Source of the DNA: Solimonas sp. K1W22B-7
GTDB lineage: Bacteria > Pseudomonadota > Gammaproteobacteria > Nevskiales > Nevskiaceae
Direction: 5' to 3'
Length of the DNA: 64,000 nt
NCBI RefSeq assembly: GCF_003428335.1
Contig: NZ_CP031704.1
Coordinates: 3,782,001-3,846,000 of the forward strand
A program made the translations under genes and the position numbers. The notes below the pieces were generated by a model. The model ran no database searches. It was not told the DNA's origin and saw only the letters and a list, made by a program, of their open reading frames with translations. Below, piece by piece: positions 29,220 to 38,348 of the stretch (the first letter of the stretch is position 1; the number at the start of each line of letters is the position of its first letter).

Positions 29220-29864
29220 ATGATCAAGCAATGGATGACGGTAGTGGTGGCGGCCCTGGGCTTGGCCGTGTCGGTGCAGGCCGTGGCCGCGCCCAAGGCT
29301 CCGGACGAGACCCTGAAGACGGCGGTGGCCGAGATCCAGGACCTCCTGGCCAAGAACCACGTCAAGTACAAGGCCGACAAGACCAGCTACTTCAAGATGG
29401 TGGACGACAAGATCGTGCCGCACTTCGACGTGCCGTACATCGCGCGCAGCGTGCTGGCGCGCAACTGGAAGACCGCCAGCCCCGAGCAGCAGGCCCGCTT
29501 CCAGGAAGCGTTCAAGAACATGCTGATCCGCTCCTATGCCGACGCCATGCTCGACAACTACGACTCGATCAAGGTCGAGTGGAAGCCGGTGCGCATGGCC
29601 GACGCCGCCACCGACGCCACGGTCAACTCCAGCCTGCTGCGCCCGGGCAAGCCGCCGGTGGGCATCGGCTTCTCGATGCACCTGGTGAGCGATGAGTGGA
29701 AGATCACCGACATCAACATCGAGAACCTGTCGCTGGTGCAGAATTTCCGCGGCCAGTTCGTCGCCGAGCTGAAGAAGAGCAATCTCGACAGCCTGATCAC
29801 GCGCATGGAAGGCGGCCAGTACTCCACCGCCACGCCCAGCAGCAAGGGTGCGGCCAAGCCGTGA
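29220..29864 (+). CDS. mlaC: Periplasmic phospholipid shuttle MlaC
   Basis: 214 residues. A signal peptide is visible (cleavage near VAA). The mature part carries the Tol-like toluene-tolerance fold motifs: YFKMVDDKIVPHFDVPYIARSVL and FQEAFKNMLIRSYADAML. It carries phospholipid between the outer-membrane MlaA and the inner-membrane MlaD ring. The stop overlaps mlaB by four bases (GTGA). Confidence 0.94.
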   Translation: MIKQWMTVVVAALGLAVSVQAVAAPKAPDETLKTAVAEIQDLLAKNHVKYKADKTSYFKMVDDKIVPHFDVPYIARSVLARNWKTASPEQQARFQEAFKNMLIRSYADAMLDNYDSIKVEWKPVRMADAATDATVNSSLLRPGKPPVGIGFSMHLVSDEWKITDINIENLSLVQNFRGQFVAELKKSNLDSLITRMEGGQYSTATPSSKGAAKP

Positions 29865-30115
29865 GCGGCCTGCCGGAAAAGCTCGACCTGCACAGCGTGC
29901 CAGGGCTGATGCCGCGGGCCGACATGCTGGCCGCCAGTGGTACCCTGGACCTGTCCGGCGTGCGCCAGGTGGACAGCGCCGGCGTTGCCTTCCTGGTGGA
30001 ACTGCAGCGTCGCGCCCGGCGCCAGCAGCGCGACCTGTCCTACACCGGTGCCGGCGAGCGCCTGCGGCGCCTGGCGGCTTTCTTCGAAGTGGACACTCTG
30101 CTGAAACTGGCGTGA
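29861..30115 (+). CDS. mlaB: STAS-domain protein MlaB
   Basis: 84 residues, one STAS domain. LDLSGVRQVDSAGVAFLVEL is the typical ligand-loop segment. MlaB binds MlaF and is needed for its activity. The start is GTG overlapping the mlaC stop; without it the gene would lack its first ~17 residues. Its size and place in the operon fit MlaB. Confidence 0.9.
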   Translation: MSGLPEKLDLHSVPGLMPRADMLAASGTLDLSGVRQVDSAGVAFLVELQRRARRQQRDLSYTGAGERLRRLAAFFEVDTLLKLA

Positions 30116-30149
30116 GTGTGGCTGCACGGCCGCGGGGGGCGGCGTTGCG

Positions 30150-30866
30150 ATGCGTATCCAACTGATTGCCGCGGTATTGCTGTTGACGGGCTGCGCCCAT
30201 AGCCCGAGCTATGACCCGCAGGACCCGCTGGAACCGATGAACCGGCGCGTCTACGCCTTCAACCAGAAGGTGGACCAGTACGTCGCCAAGCCGCTGGCCG
30301 AAACCTATGTTGCCGCGACGCCGGACGAATTCCGCAGCGGCATCCATAACTTCCTGAGCAACCTGGCCTACGTGCGGGTCATTGCCAACGACCTGCTGCA
30401 GGCCAAGTTCGTCATTGCCGGGCGTGACAGCACGCGCCTGCTGATGAACACGACCTTCGGCCTGGCCGGCTTCCTGGATCCGGCGACCCTGGTCGGCCTG
30501 GAGCGCCGCAGCGAGGACTTTGGCCAGACCCTGGGCTACTGGGGCGTGGGAGAGGGTTGGTTCCTGATGTTGCCCTTCCTGGGGCCGACCACCAATCGCG
30601 ACCTGGTCGGCCAGGGCGGTGACTATTTCACCAACCCGATGGAACTGGCCGACATTGAGGGGCGGCGCTCGCTGGCCTACCAGGGAATGACGCTGGTGGA
30701 TCTGCGCAGCAGCCTGCTCGGCACCGAGGGCGTGCTGCGCGAACAGTTCGACCCCTACGTCTTCCTGCGCGGCATCTACCTGCAGCGCCGCCAGAACCTG
30801 ATCTACGACGGCAACCCGCCGCCGGAAGACGACTTCGAGGACGAGGACGAGGGCAAGAGCGGCTAG
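30150..30866 (+). CDS. mlaA: Outer-membrane lipoprotein MlaA (VacJ)
   Basis: 238 residues. The lipobox LLTGC gives a lipoprotein signal. The mature part shows DPLEPMNRRVYAFNQKVDQYVAKPLAETY and FGQTLGYWGVGEGWFLMLPFLGP, the MlaA signature. It forms a ring channel that removes mislocalised phospholipid from the outer leaflet. Having mlaA in the mlaFEDCB operon puts the whole pathway under one promoter; in E. coli it is elsewhere. The acidic C-terminal tail (DDFEDEDEGKSG) is a local addition. A 99-base spacer separates it from the convergent AraC gene. Confidence 0.95.
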   Translation: MRIQLIAAVLLLTGCAHSPSYDPQDPLEPMNRRVYAFNQKVDQYVAKPLAETYVAATPDEFRSGIHNFLSNLAYVRVIANDLLQAKFVIAGRDSTRLLMNTTFGLAGFLDPATLVGLERRSEDFGQTLGYWGVGEGWFLMLPFLGPTTNRDLVGQGGDYFTNPMELADIEGRRSLAYQGMTLVDLRSSLLGTEGVLREQFDPYVFLRGIYLQRRQNLIYDGNPPPEDDFEDEDEGKSG

Positions 30867-30965
30867 CAGCCAGATGGTGGTTTGTAGATGGTGGGGAAGA
30901 ACTCCGATGTCGGCGTTCCTGCTTTTACCCTCTACCCGCGACCATCAACCATTCGCTGTTGCCGC

Positions 30966-31991
30966 TCAGTCGGCCGCCTCGACGCGGCTCATCCGCTGGC
31001 GGCGGCTTTCGCGGTACTGCACCGGGGTGATGCCGGACCAGCGCTTGAAGGCGCGGTAGAAGGTGCTGGGTTCGGAGAAGCCGGTGAGGTAGACGATGTT
31101 CTCGATCGGCTCGTCGGTGGAGCGCAGCAGCTTGCGCGCCAGGGCGTAGCGGAAGTCGGCCAGCACCTGGCTGAAGCTGGTCCCGGCACGCGACAACTCG
31201 AAGCGCAGGCGCCGAGTCGGCACGCCCAGCTCCCGCGCCACGTCCTCCAGGTCGCACTTGTCCAGCTCCAGGCGCTGCGAGAACACCTTGCGGATGCCTT
31301 CGATCAGGTCCTGGCGCTTGAGGTTGGACAGGCGCTTCTCGGCCAGTTCCTCGTGCAGCTTGAGCAGGTCGGGATCCCAGCGCGGCGAGCGGTAGCCCAG
31401 CAGCCGGGCGTCGAACCAGATCTCGCTCTCGGGCGCATCGAACTCCACCGGGCAACCGAATACCTTCTCGTAGTCGGCCTGGTCGATGCGGCGCGAGAAG
31501 CGCAGGCGCACCTTCTGCGGGGCGAAGTTGCGGTCGGTCACCGACTTGGAGAAGGCGATCAGCTCGTAGAGCACGCAGATTTCGGTATGGCGCAGCTGCG
31601 GGGCGTCCAGGGCCCCGCCCTGCACCACCGCCCGCGAGCCCTGGGTATCCTGGACGATGCGCAGGTTCATGGCGTCGCTGAGCAGGCGCAGGTACTTCAG
31701 CGACCGGCCGACCCCCTCGCCGAGGGTCTGGCTGCTGAAGATCAGGTACTCCAGCACCTCGCCGTGGAACACCGGCAGGTGCGGGCAGAGGTGCAGGCCC
31801 ACCTCGGGATCGCCGCTGACCTGCTCCACCACCTGCCAGAACAGGGTCTGCAGGGCGTGCTCGGTGCGGATCTCGCGCAGGGGCAGCTTCTCGGCGTGGT
31901 AGCCGAGTTGCCGGTAGATCGTGTCCACGTCCAGCCCGGCCTTGACCATCCCGGTATGGATGATCTGGAGCAGTTGCCCCGAATCCTTCAT
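30966..31991 (-). CDS. AraC-family transcriptional regulator (arabinose-binding-like N-terminal domain)
   Basis: 341 residues. The C-terminal ~100 residues hold two helix-turn-helix units, the last with IENIVYLTGFSEPSTFYRAFKRWSGITPVQYR, the AraC consensus. The N-terminal ~220 residues match the PF12625-type sensor domain seen in regulators of fatty-acid and hydroxyphenyl catabolism genes. It is divergent from the DUF1302 outer-membrane gene across 245 bases, so it probably controls that gene; the ligand is unknown. The start at 31991 (MKDSGQLLQ) is preferred over an upstream ATG because the sensor domain begins there. Confidence 0.88.
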   Translation of the reverse strand: MKDSGQLLQIIHTGMVKAGLDVDTIYRQLGYHAEKLPLREIRTEHALQTLFWQVVEQVSGDPEVGLHLCPHLPVFHGEVLEYLIFSSQTLGEGVGRSLKYLRLLSDAMNLRIVQDTQGSRAVVQGGALDAPQLRHTEICVLYELIAFSKSVTDRNFAPQKVRLRFSRRIDQADYEKVFGCPVEFDAPESEIWFDARLLGYRSPRWDPDLLKLHEELAEKRLSNLKRQDLIEGIRKVFSQRLELDKCDLEDVARELGVPTRRLRFELSRAGTSFSQVLADFRYALARKLLRSTDEPIENIVYLTGFSEPSTFYRAFKRWSGITPVQYRESRRQRMSRVEAAD

Positions 31992-32236
31992 CAGCTCGTC
32001 TCCATCCCTGACTCCCTGCGTCGCGCGCCACCCGGCAGGACAGCCGGGAGCCATGCAGCGACTGCGGTAGCGTTAATAGGCCTCATGGGCAATTTCTTCA
32101 TTCTAGTGCTTGTCTGGCATCGGCCGCACAACCGGACCAGGGGGTGAGGGGCACGTTGTCAATTCCATCGTCGGATGGCATGTTAGCCTGCATTACAGCG
32201 GCACATAAATAAGCAGGCGTGCTCCGGAGGGGAGAC

Positions 32237-34414
32237 ATGATGAGGAAAGCCCGTTGGTACGCGGCCGTCCTGGCCGTGCTGTGCGCCCCGGCCCAGGCCG
32301 TGGATTTCGAGTTGGGAGACTTCGAGGGGGCCTGGAAGAACGTCGTGTCGGTAGGCGCCGCGATGCGCATGCAGAACCGCTCCGACGAACTGCTGGGCAA
32401 GCTCAACGTCCCCGGACAGCAGGATCTCTGCCGGGCCGACGACTGCGTCTCGCTGGAGGGCGATCCCGCCCCCAACCAGCGGCTGGTGGACGCCAGGGGC
32501 GCGTTCTTCGGCCACAACGGCGACAACGGCAACCTCAACTACGACCGCTACGACATCGTCGCGGCCACCACCAAGCTCAACACCGACCTGACGATCCGCA
32601 ACGGCGAATGGCTGGCCCGCCTGCATGCGGTGGGATACTTCGATCCGGTCAACGCCGGGTTCATGGAAACCCACAACGACACCGAGTACCAGCCGCGCCA
32701 TACGCGCCGCAACGGCGAGGTCCAGGACCTCTATGCCGCCGGCATCAACCTCTACGACGCCTACCTGCAGTACGGCTTCACCTGGGGCGAGCGCTCCGGT
32801 GCCATCACCGTCGGCAGCCAGGTGGTGCGCTGGGGCGAAAGCACGCTGGTGGCACTCAACAGCATCTCCGAGATCAACCCGCCGGACGCCAACTTCCTGC
32901 GCATGCCGGGCGGCGAGTTCAACGAGATCTTCCAGCCGGTGCCGGCCGTGGTGATCTCCACCGACCTGTTCGAAGGCGTGTCGATGGAGCTGTTCTACCA
33001 GCTGCTGTGGCGCCCGGTGATTCCCGATGCCAGCGGCAGCTTCTTCTCCGACAGCGACATCGTCGGCGGCGGCAGCGAGGCCGTCATCAGCCTCGGGCAG
33101 TTCGGCGAGGACCCGGACCGGCAGCGCGTGTTCCACAACAGCACCGTGCGCGCGCTGAGCAGCACCACCACCTCGGTCAACGTGCGCGAGGAAGACCCCA
33201 GCGACTCGGGGCAATACGGCCTGCGCCTGAACTATTTCGCCGACTGGCTCAACGACGGCACGGAACTGGGCCTCTACTTCCTGAACTATCACAGCCGCCT
33301 GCCCTACGGCTCGCTGCACGCCACCGACGATTCCTGTGCCCGCGACTCGCTGACCGTGGCCGCGGCCCTGGTCGATTGCAAGGGCTTCAATGGCGACCTG
33401 CCCAACCCGCTCTACGGCCAGGGCCTGGAACCGCTGCCGATCGACACGCTGGACGTGTTCCTGCAGTACCCGGAAGACATCCAGATGGTCGGCATCAGCT
33501 TCAACACCAACATCGGCAGCTGGTCGCTGGCCGGCGAGTATTCCTTCCGCCCGAACCTGCCGCTGCAGGTGCAGCTGGCCGACCTGGTGCTGGGCGGCGT
33601 GCAGCCGGCGTTCCCGGCGAACCAGCTGGCGATCCTGCAGACGCCCGCCGGCGTCAACGACATCGAGACCCTGACGCAACTGATCCAGCAGGCGGTCCAG
33701 GGCGGCACCGCGGTCAATCCGGCGGCGATACCCGGGCTGCTGCTGGCCCTGCCCGGCCTGCTCAACGATGTGCTGCCGGCCGCCGAGGACGCGGTGCCGA
33801 GCTTCGTCGTACGCTATCGCGGCATCGACCGCGTGGGGGCCAACCAGTACCTGCGCGGCTGGGAGCGCCTGCACGTCGGCCAGTTCGACTTCACCGCGAT
33901 CCGCGCCGTCTCCGACACGCTGGGTGCCGACCAGATCATCTTCATCGGCGAGGTCGGCGGCACGCAGGTGTTCGACATGCCCTCCAAGCGCGAGCTGCAG
34001 TTCGAAACCTTCTACCCGAACGCCACCACCGCCTCGCCCGGCCAGGACGGCAGCGGCCAGCCCAACGGCCAGCCGCCGCCCTCCGCGACGCTGGTCCCGA
34101 CGCAGCAGCGCAAGGGCTTCGCCGACGACTTCGCCTGGGGCCTGCGCTCGCTGATCCGCATGGAATACAACGACGTGATCTTCGGCTGGAACTTCAAGCC
34201 GTCCTTCGTGCTGACCTGGGACGTGCACGGCACCGCGCCCTTCCCGATCCAGAACTTCGTCGAGGGCCGCAAGGAATTCGCCGCGGGCACCGACATCAAC
34301 TTCACCCAGGAACTGACCGGCCGCGTGCTGTATGGCTGGTTCACCGGCGCGGGCGAGGCGAATACGCGGCGCGATCGCGATTACATGGCGATGAGTGTGT
34401 CGTACGCGTTTTAG
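32237..34414 (+). CDS. DUF1302 family outer-membrane protein
   Basis: 725 residues. A signal peptide ends near APAQA and the opening VDFELGDFEGAWKNVVSVGAAMR is the DUF1302 N-terminus. The rest alternates amphipathic strands (SWSLAGEYSFRPNLPLQV, ALIRMEY-type strands) and ends in a C-terminal aromatic strand MAMSVSYAF, so it is a predicted large beta-barrel of the outer membrane. DUF1302 genes are often near DUF1329 and lipid or sterol catabolism genes; here there is no DUF1329. The start has a GGAGGGGA ribosome site, with a second ATG at 32240. An uptake role controlled by the divergent AraC gene is inference. Confidence 0.85.
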   Translation: MMRKARWYAAVLAVLCAPAQAVDFELGDFEGAWKNVVSVGAAMRMQNRSDELLGKLNVPGQQDLCRADDCVSLEGDPAPNQRLVDARGAFFGHNGDNGNLNYDRYDIVAATTKLNTDLTIRNGEWLARLHAVGYFDPVNAGFMETHNDTEYQPRHTRRNGEVQDLYAAGINLYDAYLQYGFTWGERSGAITVGSQVVRWGESTLVALNSISEINPPDANFLRMPGGEFNEIFQPVPAVVISTDLFEGVSMELFYQLLWRPVIPDASGSFFSDSDIVGGGSEAVISLGQFGEDPDRQRVFHNSTVRALSSTTTSVNVREEDPSDSGQYGLRLNYFADWLNDGTELGLYFLNYHSRLPYGSLHATDDSCARDSLTVAAALVDCKGFNGDLPNPLYGQGLEPLPIDTLDVFLQYPEDIQMVGISFNTNIGSWSLAGEYSFRPNLPLQVQLADLVLGGVQPAFPANQLAILQTPAGVNDIETLTQLIQQAVQGGTAVNPAAIPGLLLALPGLLNDVLPAAEDAVPSFVVRYRGIDRVGANQYLRGWERLHVGQFDFTAIRAVSDTLGADQIIFIGEVGGTQVFDMPSKRELQFETFYPNATTASPGQDGSGQPNGQPPPSATLVPTQQRKGFADDFAWGLRSLIRMEYNDVIFGWNFKPSFVLTWDVHGTAPFPIQNFVEGRKEFAAGTDINFTQELTGRVLYGWFTGAGEANTRRDRDYMAMSVSYAF

Positions 34415-34436
34415 AAGGTGCGTCGCTTTGCAATGG

Positions 34437-34709
34437 CTTGATGAGCACAGCGAATGCTTTTGATGGTCCGGGTTCCCTCGTAGCGGCGCCCGCACAGGGG
34501 TCGGGCGCAGGGGTCGAGCCGGACAGGAGGTCCGGCCGAGGACACGCAGGCCATGGATGGCCTGTGTGTCCGACCCCTCGGCGACCGACCACTGGGCGGG
34601 GAACCCCGCTTCAGCGGGGCGCCGATACAAGGGTACGTTTTCTTTTGGTTACTTTTCTTTGACGTATATCAAAGAAAAGTGACTCGCCCTTGGGCGAAAC
34701 AAACCTCCA
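34437..34709 (-). repeat. 273-base composite hairpin repeat, copy B (inverse of copy A)
   Basis: Reads as the reverse complement of 6333-6605 with scattered changes; the best kept parts are the AAGAAAAGTAAC hairpin arms, the GGCCATCCATGGCC palindrome and the GCTTTTGATG end. It starts 22 bases after the DUF1302 stop. The remainder of 34415-34989 holds GAGCAAGCTCGC and GCGTCC/GGACGC hairpins and the copies listed separately; I see no gene there. Confidence 0.85.
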
Positions 34710-34834
34710 AGGATCCGCAGCTCCTGACCGGCGTAGTCGCCGGCGTTACCGAGCAGGTCGAACCACCAGGTCGCGAGCAAGCTCGCTCCTACCATTCCGG
34801 CAACGGGGTGGGCGTCCGAAAGGACGCAGCACGT

Positions 34835-34872
34835 CCCTCGATACACCGCTACGCGGCACTCGGGATGAACGG
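34835..34872. repeat. CCCTCGATAC repeat, copy 2
   Basis: CCCTCGATACACCGCTACGC through CTCGGGATGAACGG, matching the two ends and centre of the copy at 27857-27907. Confidence 0.7.
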
Positions 34873-34909
34873 TTCGGTTGGAGATCAACGAAAAAGCCCT
34901 GCATTCGCG

Positions 34910-34931
34910 CCTCTCCCGCCGGCGGGAGAGG
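34910..34931. repeat. CCCTCTCCCGC palindrome, copy 3
   Basis: CCTCTCCCGCC and GGCGGGAGAGG abut as a 22-base perfect palindrome, 6 bases before the T-run of the efflux terminator. Confidence 0.8.
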
Positions 34932-34936
34932 GAGAC

Positions 34937-34963
34937 AAAAAAAGAGGCCCGCATAAGCGGGCC
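34937..34963 (-). terminator. Terminator of the RND efflux operon
   Basis: GGCCCGC/GCGGGCC stem with ATAA loop, followed on the minus strand by CTCTTTTTTT. It lies 26 bases after the pump stop codon, so it is a standard intrinsic terminator for the pump transcript. Confidence 0.85.
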
Positions 34964-34989
34964 GAATGGGCTGAGAGGGTAAAACAGGA

Positions 34990-37900
34990 TCAGTGGTTGA
35001 GCTGCGGCGTCGCCTTCGCCACCGGGGCGTGCTTCTTCGACAGGTCATGCCCGATGTACAGGTACATCGCTGGCACCACGTAGAGCGTGAACAGCGTGCC
35101 GAGCGTCATGCCCGCCGCGATCACCAGGCCCATCGAGAAACGGGCGGCAGTGCCGGGGCCCGAGGACAGCAGCAGCGGCACCATGCCGATCACCAGCGCC
35201 GCGGTGGTCATCAGCACCGGGCGCAGACGCACCGAGGTGGCCTCCTCGATCGCCTCGCGCTTGCTCAGGCCGCGCTCCTGCAGCTTGTTGGCGAACTCCA
35301 CGATCAGGATGCCGTGCTTGGAGATCACGCCGATCAGCGTGATCAGGCCCACCCAGGTGTAGATGTTCAGTGTCATGCCGGGCAAGGCCGTCAGCTGCAT
35401 GCCGTTGGTGATGGCAAAGATGTTCAGCACCAGCAGCGCGCCGCAGACCGCCATCGGCACCGTCACCAGGATCACCAGCGGATCGCGGAAGGACTCGAAC
35501 TGCGCGGCCAGCACCAGGTAGATGATGATCAGCGCGAAGCCGAAGGTCACCAGCAGCGCCGAACCCTCGGTCTTGTACTGGCGCGACGGACCGGCGTAGT
35601 CGATCTGGAAGCCGGCCGGCATCACCTCGGCGGCGATGTCCTCGAGGATCTTCAGCGCCTCGCCCTGCGTCACGTCAGGACGCGGCACCGCGATGATGGT
35701 GTTGGAGTTGAGCTGCTGCGCATGCTCGATCGAGCGCGGCACGATGCGCGAGCTGATCTTCACCAGCGTCGAGATCGGGATCAGCTCGCCGTTGGAGGCA
35801 CGGGTGTAGTAGCCCTCCAGCTGGGCCGGGTTCAGGCGATCGCCGCGCTCCACCTGCTGGATCACCTTGTAGGAGCGATCCTCGTAGGAGAAGCGGTTGA
35901 CCTCGCCGCCCGCCAGCAGCGCCGACAGGTCGGCCGACATCTGCGCCATGTCCACGCCCAGCAGCGCGGCCTTGTCGCGGTCGATCTCGATCACCGCCTC
36001 GGGGCGGTCGATGCGCAGGCGCGGGGCGACGTAGAAGAATTTCTTCTGCGCCAGCGCGCGCTGGATGATCTCGTCGCCGACGCGCGCCATCGTCACCGGG
36101 TCGGAAGTGGACTTGAGCACGAACTCCACCGGGTAGCCCTGACCGGGCGTCGGCAGCGGCGGCGGCTGCAGGCCGGCCCAGCGGATGCCGGCGACCTTGT
36201 CCATGTCCGGCTGCATCTCGGCCAGGATGTCCTTGGTGGCCGTCTTCCGGTCCGCCCAGGGCTTCATCACCATGCCCATGAAGGCTTGGTTGGTGTCCAT
36301 CACGAAGGTGAAGATATGGTCCAGCTCGGGATGCTTGAGCGCGACCTTCTGCACCGCCGAGAAGTACTCGTCCATGTACTCCTGCGTGGCATAGCCGTCG
36401 GTCTCGCTGATCGAGAAGGCAAAGCCAAGGTCCTCTTCCGGCGCCAGCTCGCCCTGGGTGCCCATCATCAGCAGGATCGAGAACACGAACATCAGCGCAC
36501 CGAACACCAGGATCACCAGGCGGGTGTCCATGGCGCCGTGCAGGCGCGTCTTGAAGGCGTTGCGCCACTGCTCGAAGCGCTCGTCGAGCCAGGCGGCCAG
36601 GCGGTTGTCCTCGGCACCCTCACCGTGCGTGGGCTTGAGGATGCGCGCGCACATCATGGGTGTCAGCGTCAGGGCGATGATGCCCGACACCAGCACGCTG
36701 CCCGCCAGGGTGAAGGCGAATTCCTTGAACAGGGTACCGGTGATGCCACCGAGGAAGGCGATCGGCGCGTACACCGCCAGCAGCGTGACGGTCATCGACA
36801 CGACCGGCCCCACCAGTTCGCGGGCGCCCTTGATCGACGCATCGTAGGGCTTCATGCCCTCCTCAATATGGCGATGGATGTTCTCCATCACGATGATCGC
36901 GTCGTCCACCACCATGCCGATCGCCAGCACCATCGCCAGCAGCGTCAGCAGGTTGATGGTGAAACCCATCAGCATCATGATGAACAGGCCGCCGATCAGC
37001 GACAGCGGCACGGTGATCGCGGGGATCAGCGAGTTCCGCATCGAACCCAGGAACAGGAAGATCACCATGATGACGATCAGCACCGCCTCGACCAGGGTCT
37101 TGACCACCTCGCTGATCGCCTCCTTGATGTAGATCGTGGAGTCGTAGCCGATCTCGGCCTTGAGGCCTTCCGGCAGGGCCTTGAGCATGCCCGGCCACAT
37201 GTCGTTGACCGCCTTGGTCACGTCGAGCACGTTGGCATCGGGGCGGATCTTGATGGCGACGAACAGGGCCGGGTCGCCGTCCCAGCCGGCGCCGCCCTCG
37301 TAGGTCTCGGAGCCGAGGATGACGTTGGCGATATCGGCCAGGCGCACGACCGTGTTGCCGTCGGCCTTGATGACCAGCTGGCGGAACTGCTCGGTGGTGC
37401 GCAGGTCGGTTTGCGCGGACAAGCCGATCTTGACGAAATTGCCCTTGGTCTCGCCCACTGCGGACAGCACGTTCTGCTGGCGGATGCGCGTATAGACTTC
37501 GCCGGCCGTGAGATTGTGCGCGGCCAGGCGATCGGGCTTGAGCCAGATGCGCATGGCGTAGGTACGGGCGCCCTGCAGCTCCGCGCGCTCGATGCCGGGG
37601 ATCGCGGCCAGCTGCGGCTCGACGATGCGGCTCAGGTAGTCGGTGATCTGGCTCTTGTCGAGCACCTGCGAGGAGTACGTCAGGTACATCGCCGCCGTAC
37701 CGCCACCCTCGGCGACCGAGATGATGGCGTCTTCCGAACCCTCCGGCATCTGGCTGCGCAGCTTGGCAACCTTGGCCGAGATTTCGGTCATGGCCTCGGC
37801 CGGGTCCTTGGTCATGCGCAGGTTGGCGGTGATCGTGCTGATGCCCGCCGCGCTGGTGGAGGTCAGGAAGTCGATGCCGTCGGCGGTGGCGATCTCGCGC

Positions 37901-38103
37901 TCCAGCGGCGTGGTGACGAAGCCTTCGACCAGTGCGGGGTCGGCGCCCGGGTAGGCCACCGTGACCAGCAGCTGCGCGTTCTGCAGGAAGGGATACTCGC
38001 GCACGGTCAGGTTGAAGAAGGCGCGCAGGCCCAGCAGCAGGATGACCAGGCTGATGACGGTCGCCAGGACCGGTCGCTTGATGAAGATGTCGGTGAAGTT
38101 CAT
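34990..38103 (-). CDS. RND efflux pump, inner-membrane transporter (HAE-type)
   Basis: 1037 residues with twelve expected membrane segments in two halves. The N-terminus MNFTDIFIKRPVLATVISLVI is the RND signature. TM4 carries the proton-relay aspartates in AIGMVVDDAIIVMENI. It is a drug/proton antiporter moving small molecules from the periplasm to the TolC-type channel. Substrates cannot be predicted. It is last in the tetR-channel-adaptor-pump operon, which is the reverse of the usual channel-last order. A 54-base palindrome precedes it. Confidence 0.95.
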   Translation of the reverse strand: MNFTDIFIKRPVLATVISLVILLLGLRAFFNLTVREYPFLQNAQLLVTVAYPGADPALVEGFVTTPLEREIATADGIDFLTSTSAAGISTITANLRMTKDPAEAMTEISAKVAKLRSQMPEGSEDAIISVAEGGGTAAMYLTYSSQVLDKSQITDYLSRIVEPQLAAIPGIERAELQGARTYAMRIWLKPDRLAAHNLTAGEVYTRIRQQNVLSAVGETKGNFVKIGLSAQTDLRTTEQFRQLVIKADGNTVVRLADIANVILGSETYEGGAGWDGDPALFVAIKIRPDANVLDVTKAVNDMWPGMLKALPEGLKAEIGYDSTIYIKEAISEVVKTLVEAVLIVIMVIFLFLGSMRNSLIPAITVPLSLIGGLFIMMLMGFTINLLTLLAMVLAIGMVVDDAIIVMENIHRHIEEGMKPYDASIKGARELVGPVVSMTVTLLAVYAPIAFLGGITGTLFKEFAFTLAGSVLVSGIIALTLTPMMCARILKPTHGEGAEDNRLAAWLDERFEQWRNAFKTRLHGAMDTRLVILVFGALMFVFSILLMMGTQGELAPEEDLGFAFSISETDGYATQEYMDEYFSAVQKVALKHPELDHIFTFVMDTNQAFMGMVMKPWADRKTATKDILAEMQPDMDKVAGIRWAGLQPPPLPTPGQGYPVEFVLKSTSDPVTMARVGDEIIQRALAQKKFFYVAPRLRIDRPEAVIEIDRDKAALLGVDMAQMSADLSALLAGGEVNRFSYEDRSYKVIQQVERGDRLNPAQLEGYYTRASNGELIPISTLVKISSRIVPRSIEHAQQLNSNTIIAVPRPDVTQGEALKILEDIAAEVMPAGFQIDYAGPSRQYKTEGSALLVTFGFALIIIYLVLAAQFESFRDPLVILVTVPMAVCGALLVLNIFAITNGMQLTALPGMTLNIYTWVGLITLIGVISKHGILIVEFANKLQERGLSKREAIEEATSVRLRPVLMTTAALVIGMVPLLLSSGPGTAARFSMGLVIAAGMTLGTLFTLYVVPAMYLYIGHDLSKKHAPVAKATPQLNH

Positions 38104-38294
38104 GTCACACCTGCTTGGTTCTGGGTTGCTGCCCGAGGCAGCAACCGATACGTCTGGTACGGCTTTGCAGCTCTACGGCCTGGGCCGGTTACTGGGATCG
38201 CCATCCATGGCAAGTCCCTCCCCGCCCGCGTTTGACTTAACTCGCAGTGACATCGAGTCACTCCTCGCCGTGGCCAAACGCTCCATGTGCGGGC

Positions 38295-38348
38295 CTGAAA
38301 CCGCCGAGCGGATGTCCACTGGACATCCGCTAGCTCCGGCGGTTTCAG
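38295..38348. repeat. 54-base palindrome between adaptor and pump genes
   Basis: Outer arms CTGAAACCGCC/GGCGGTTTCAG and inner perfect arms AGCGGATGTCCA/TGGACATCCGCT with a single central base. It contains the stop codon of the adaptor gene (38345-38347). The 38104-38344 spacer holds no gene. Confidence 0.85.

Noticed and set aside
32183-34630. An 815-residue minus-strand frame opposite the DUF1302 gene
   Set aside because: It mirrors the barrel gene and starts inside the repeat; no domain visible.
34990-38235. A 1080-residue open frame on the plus strand, antisense to the RND pump
   Set aside because: It mirrors the pump gene exactly and has the His/Asp/Arg/Gln-rich composition of antisense frames in GC-rich DNA; no motif or ribosome site.
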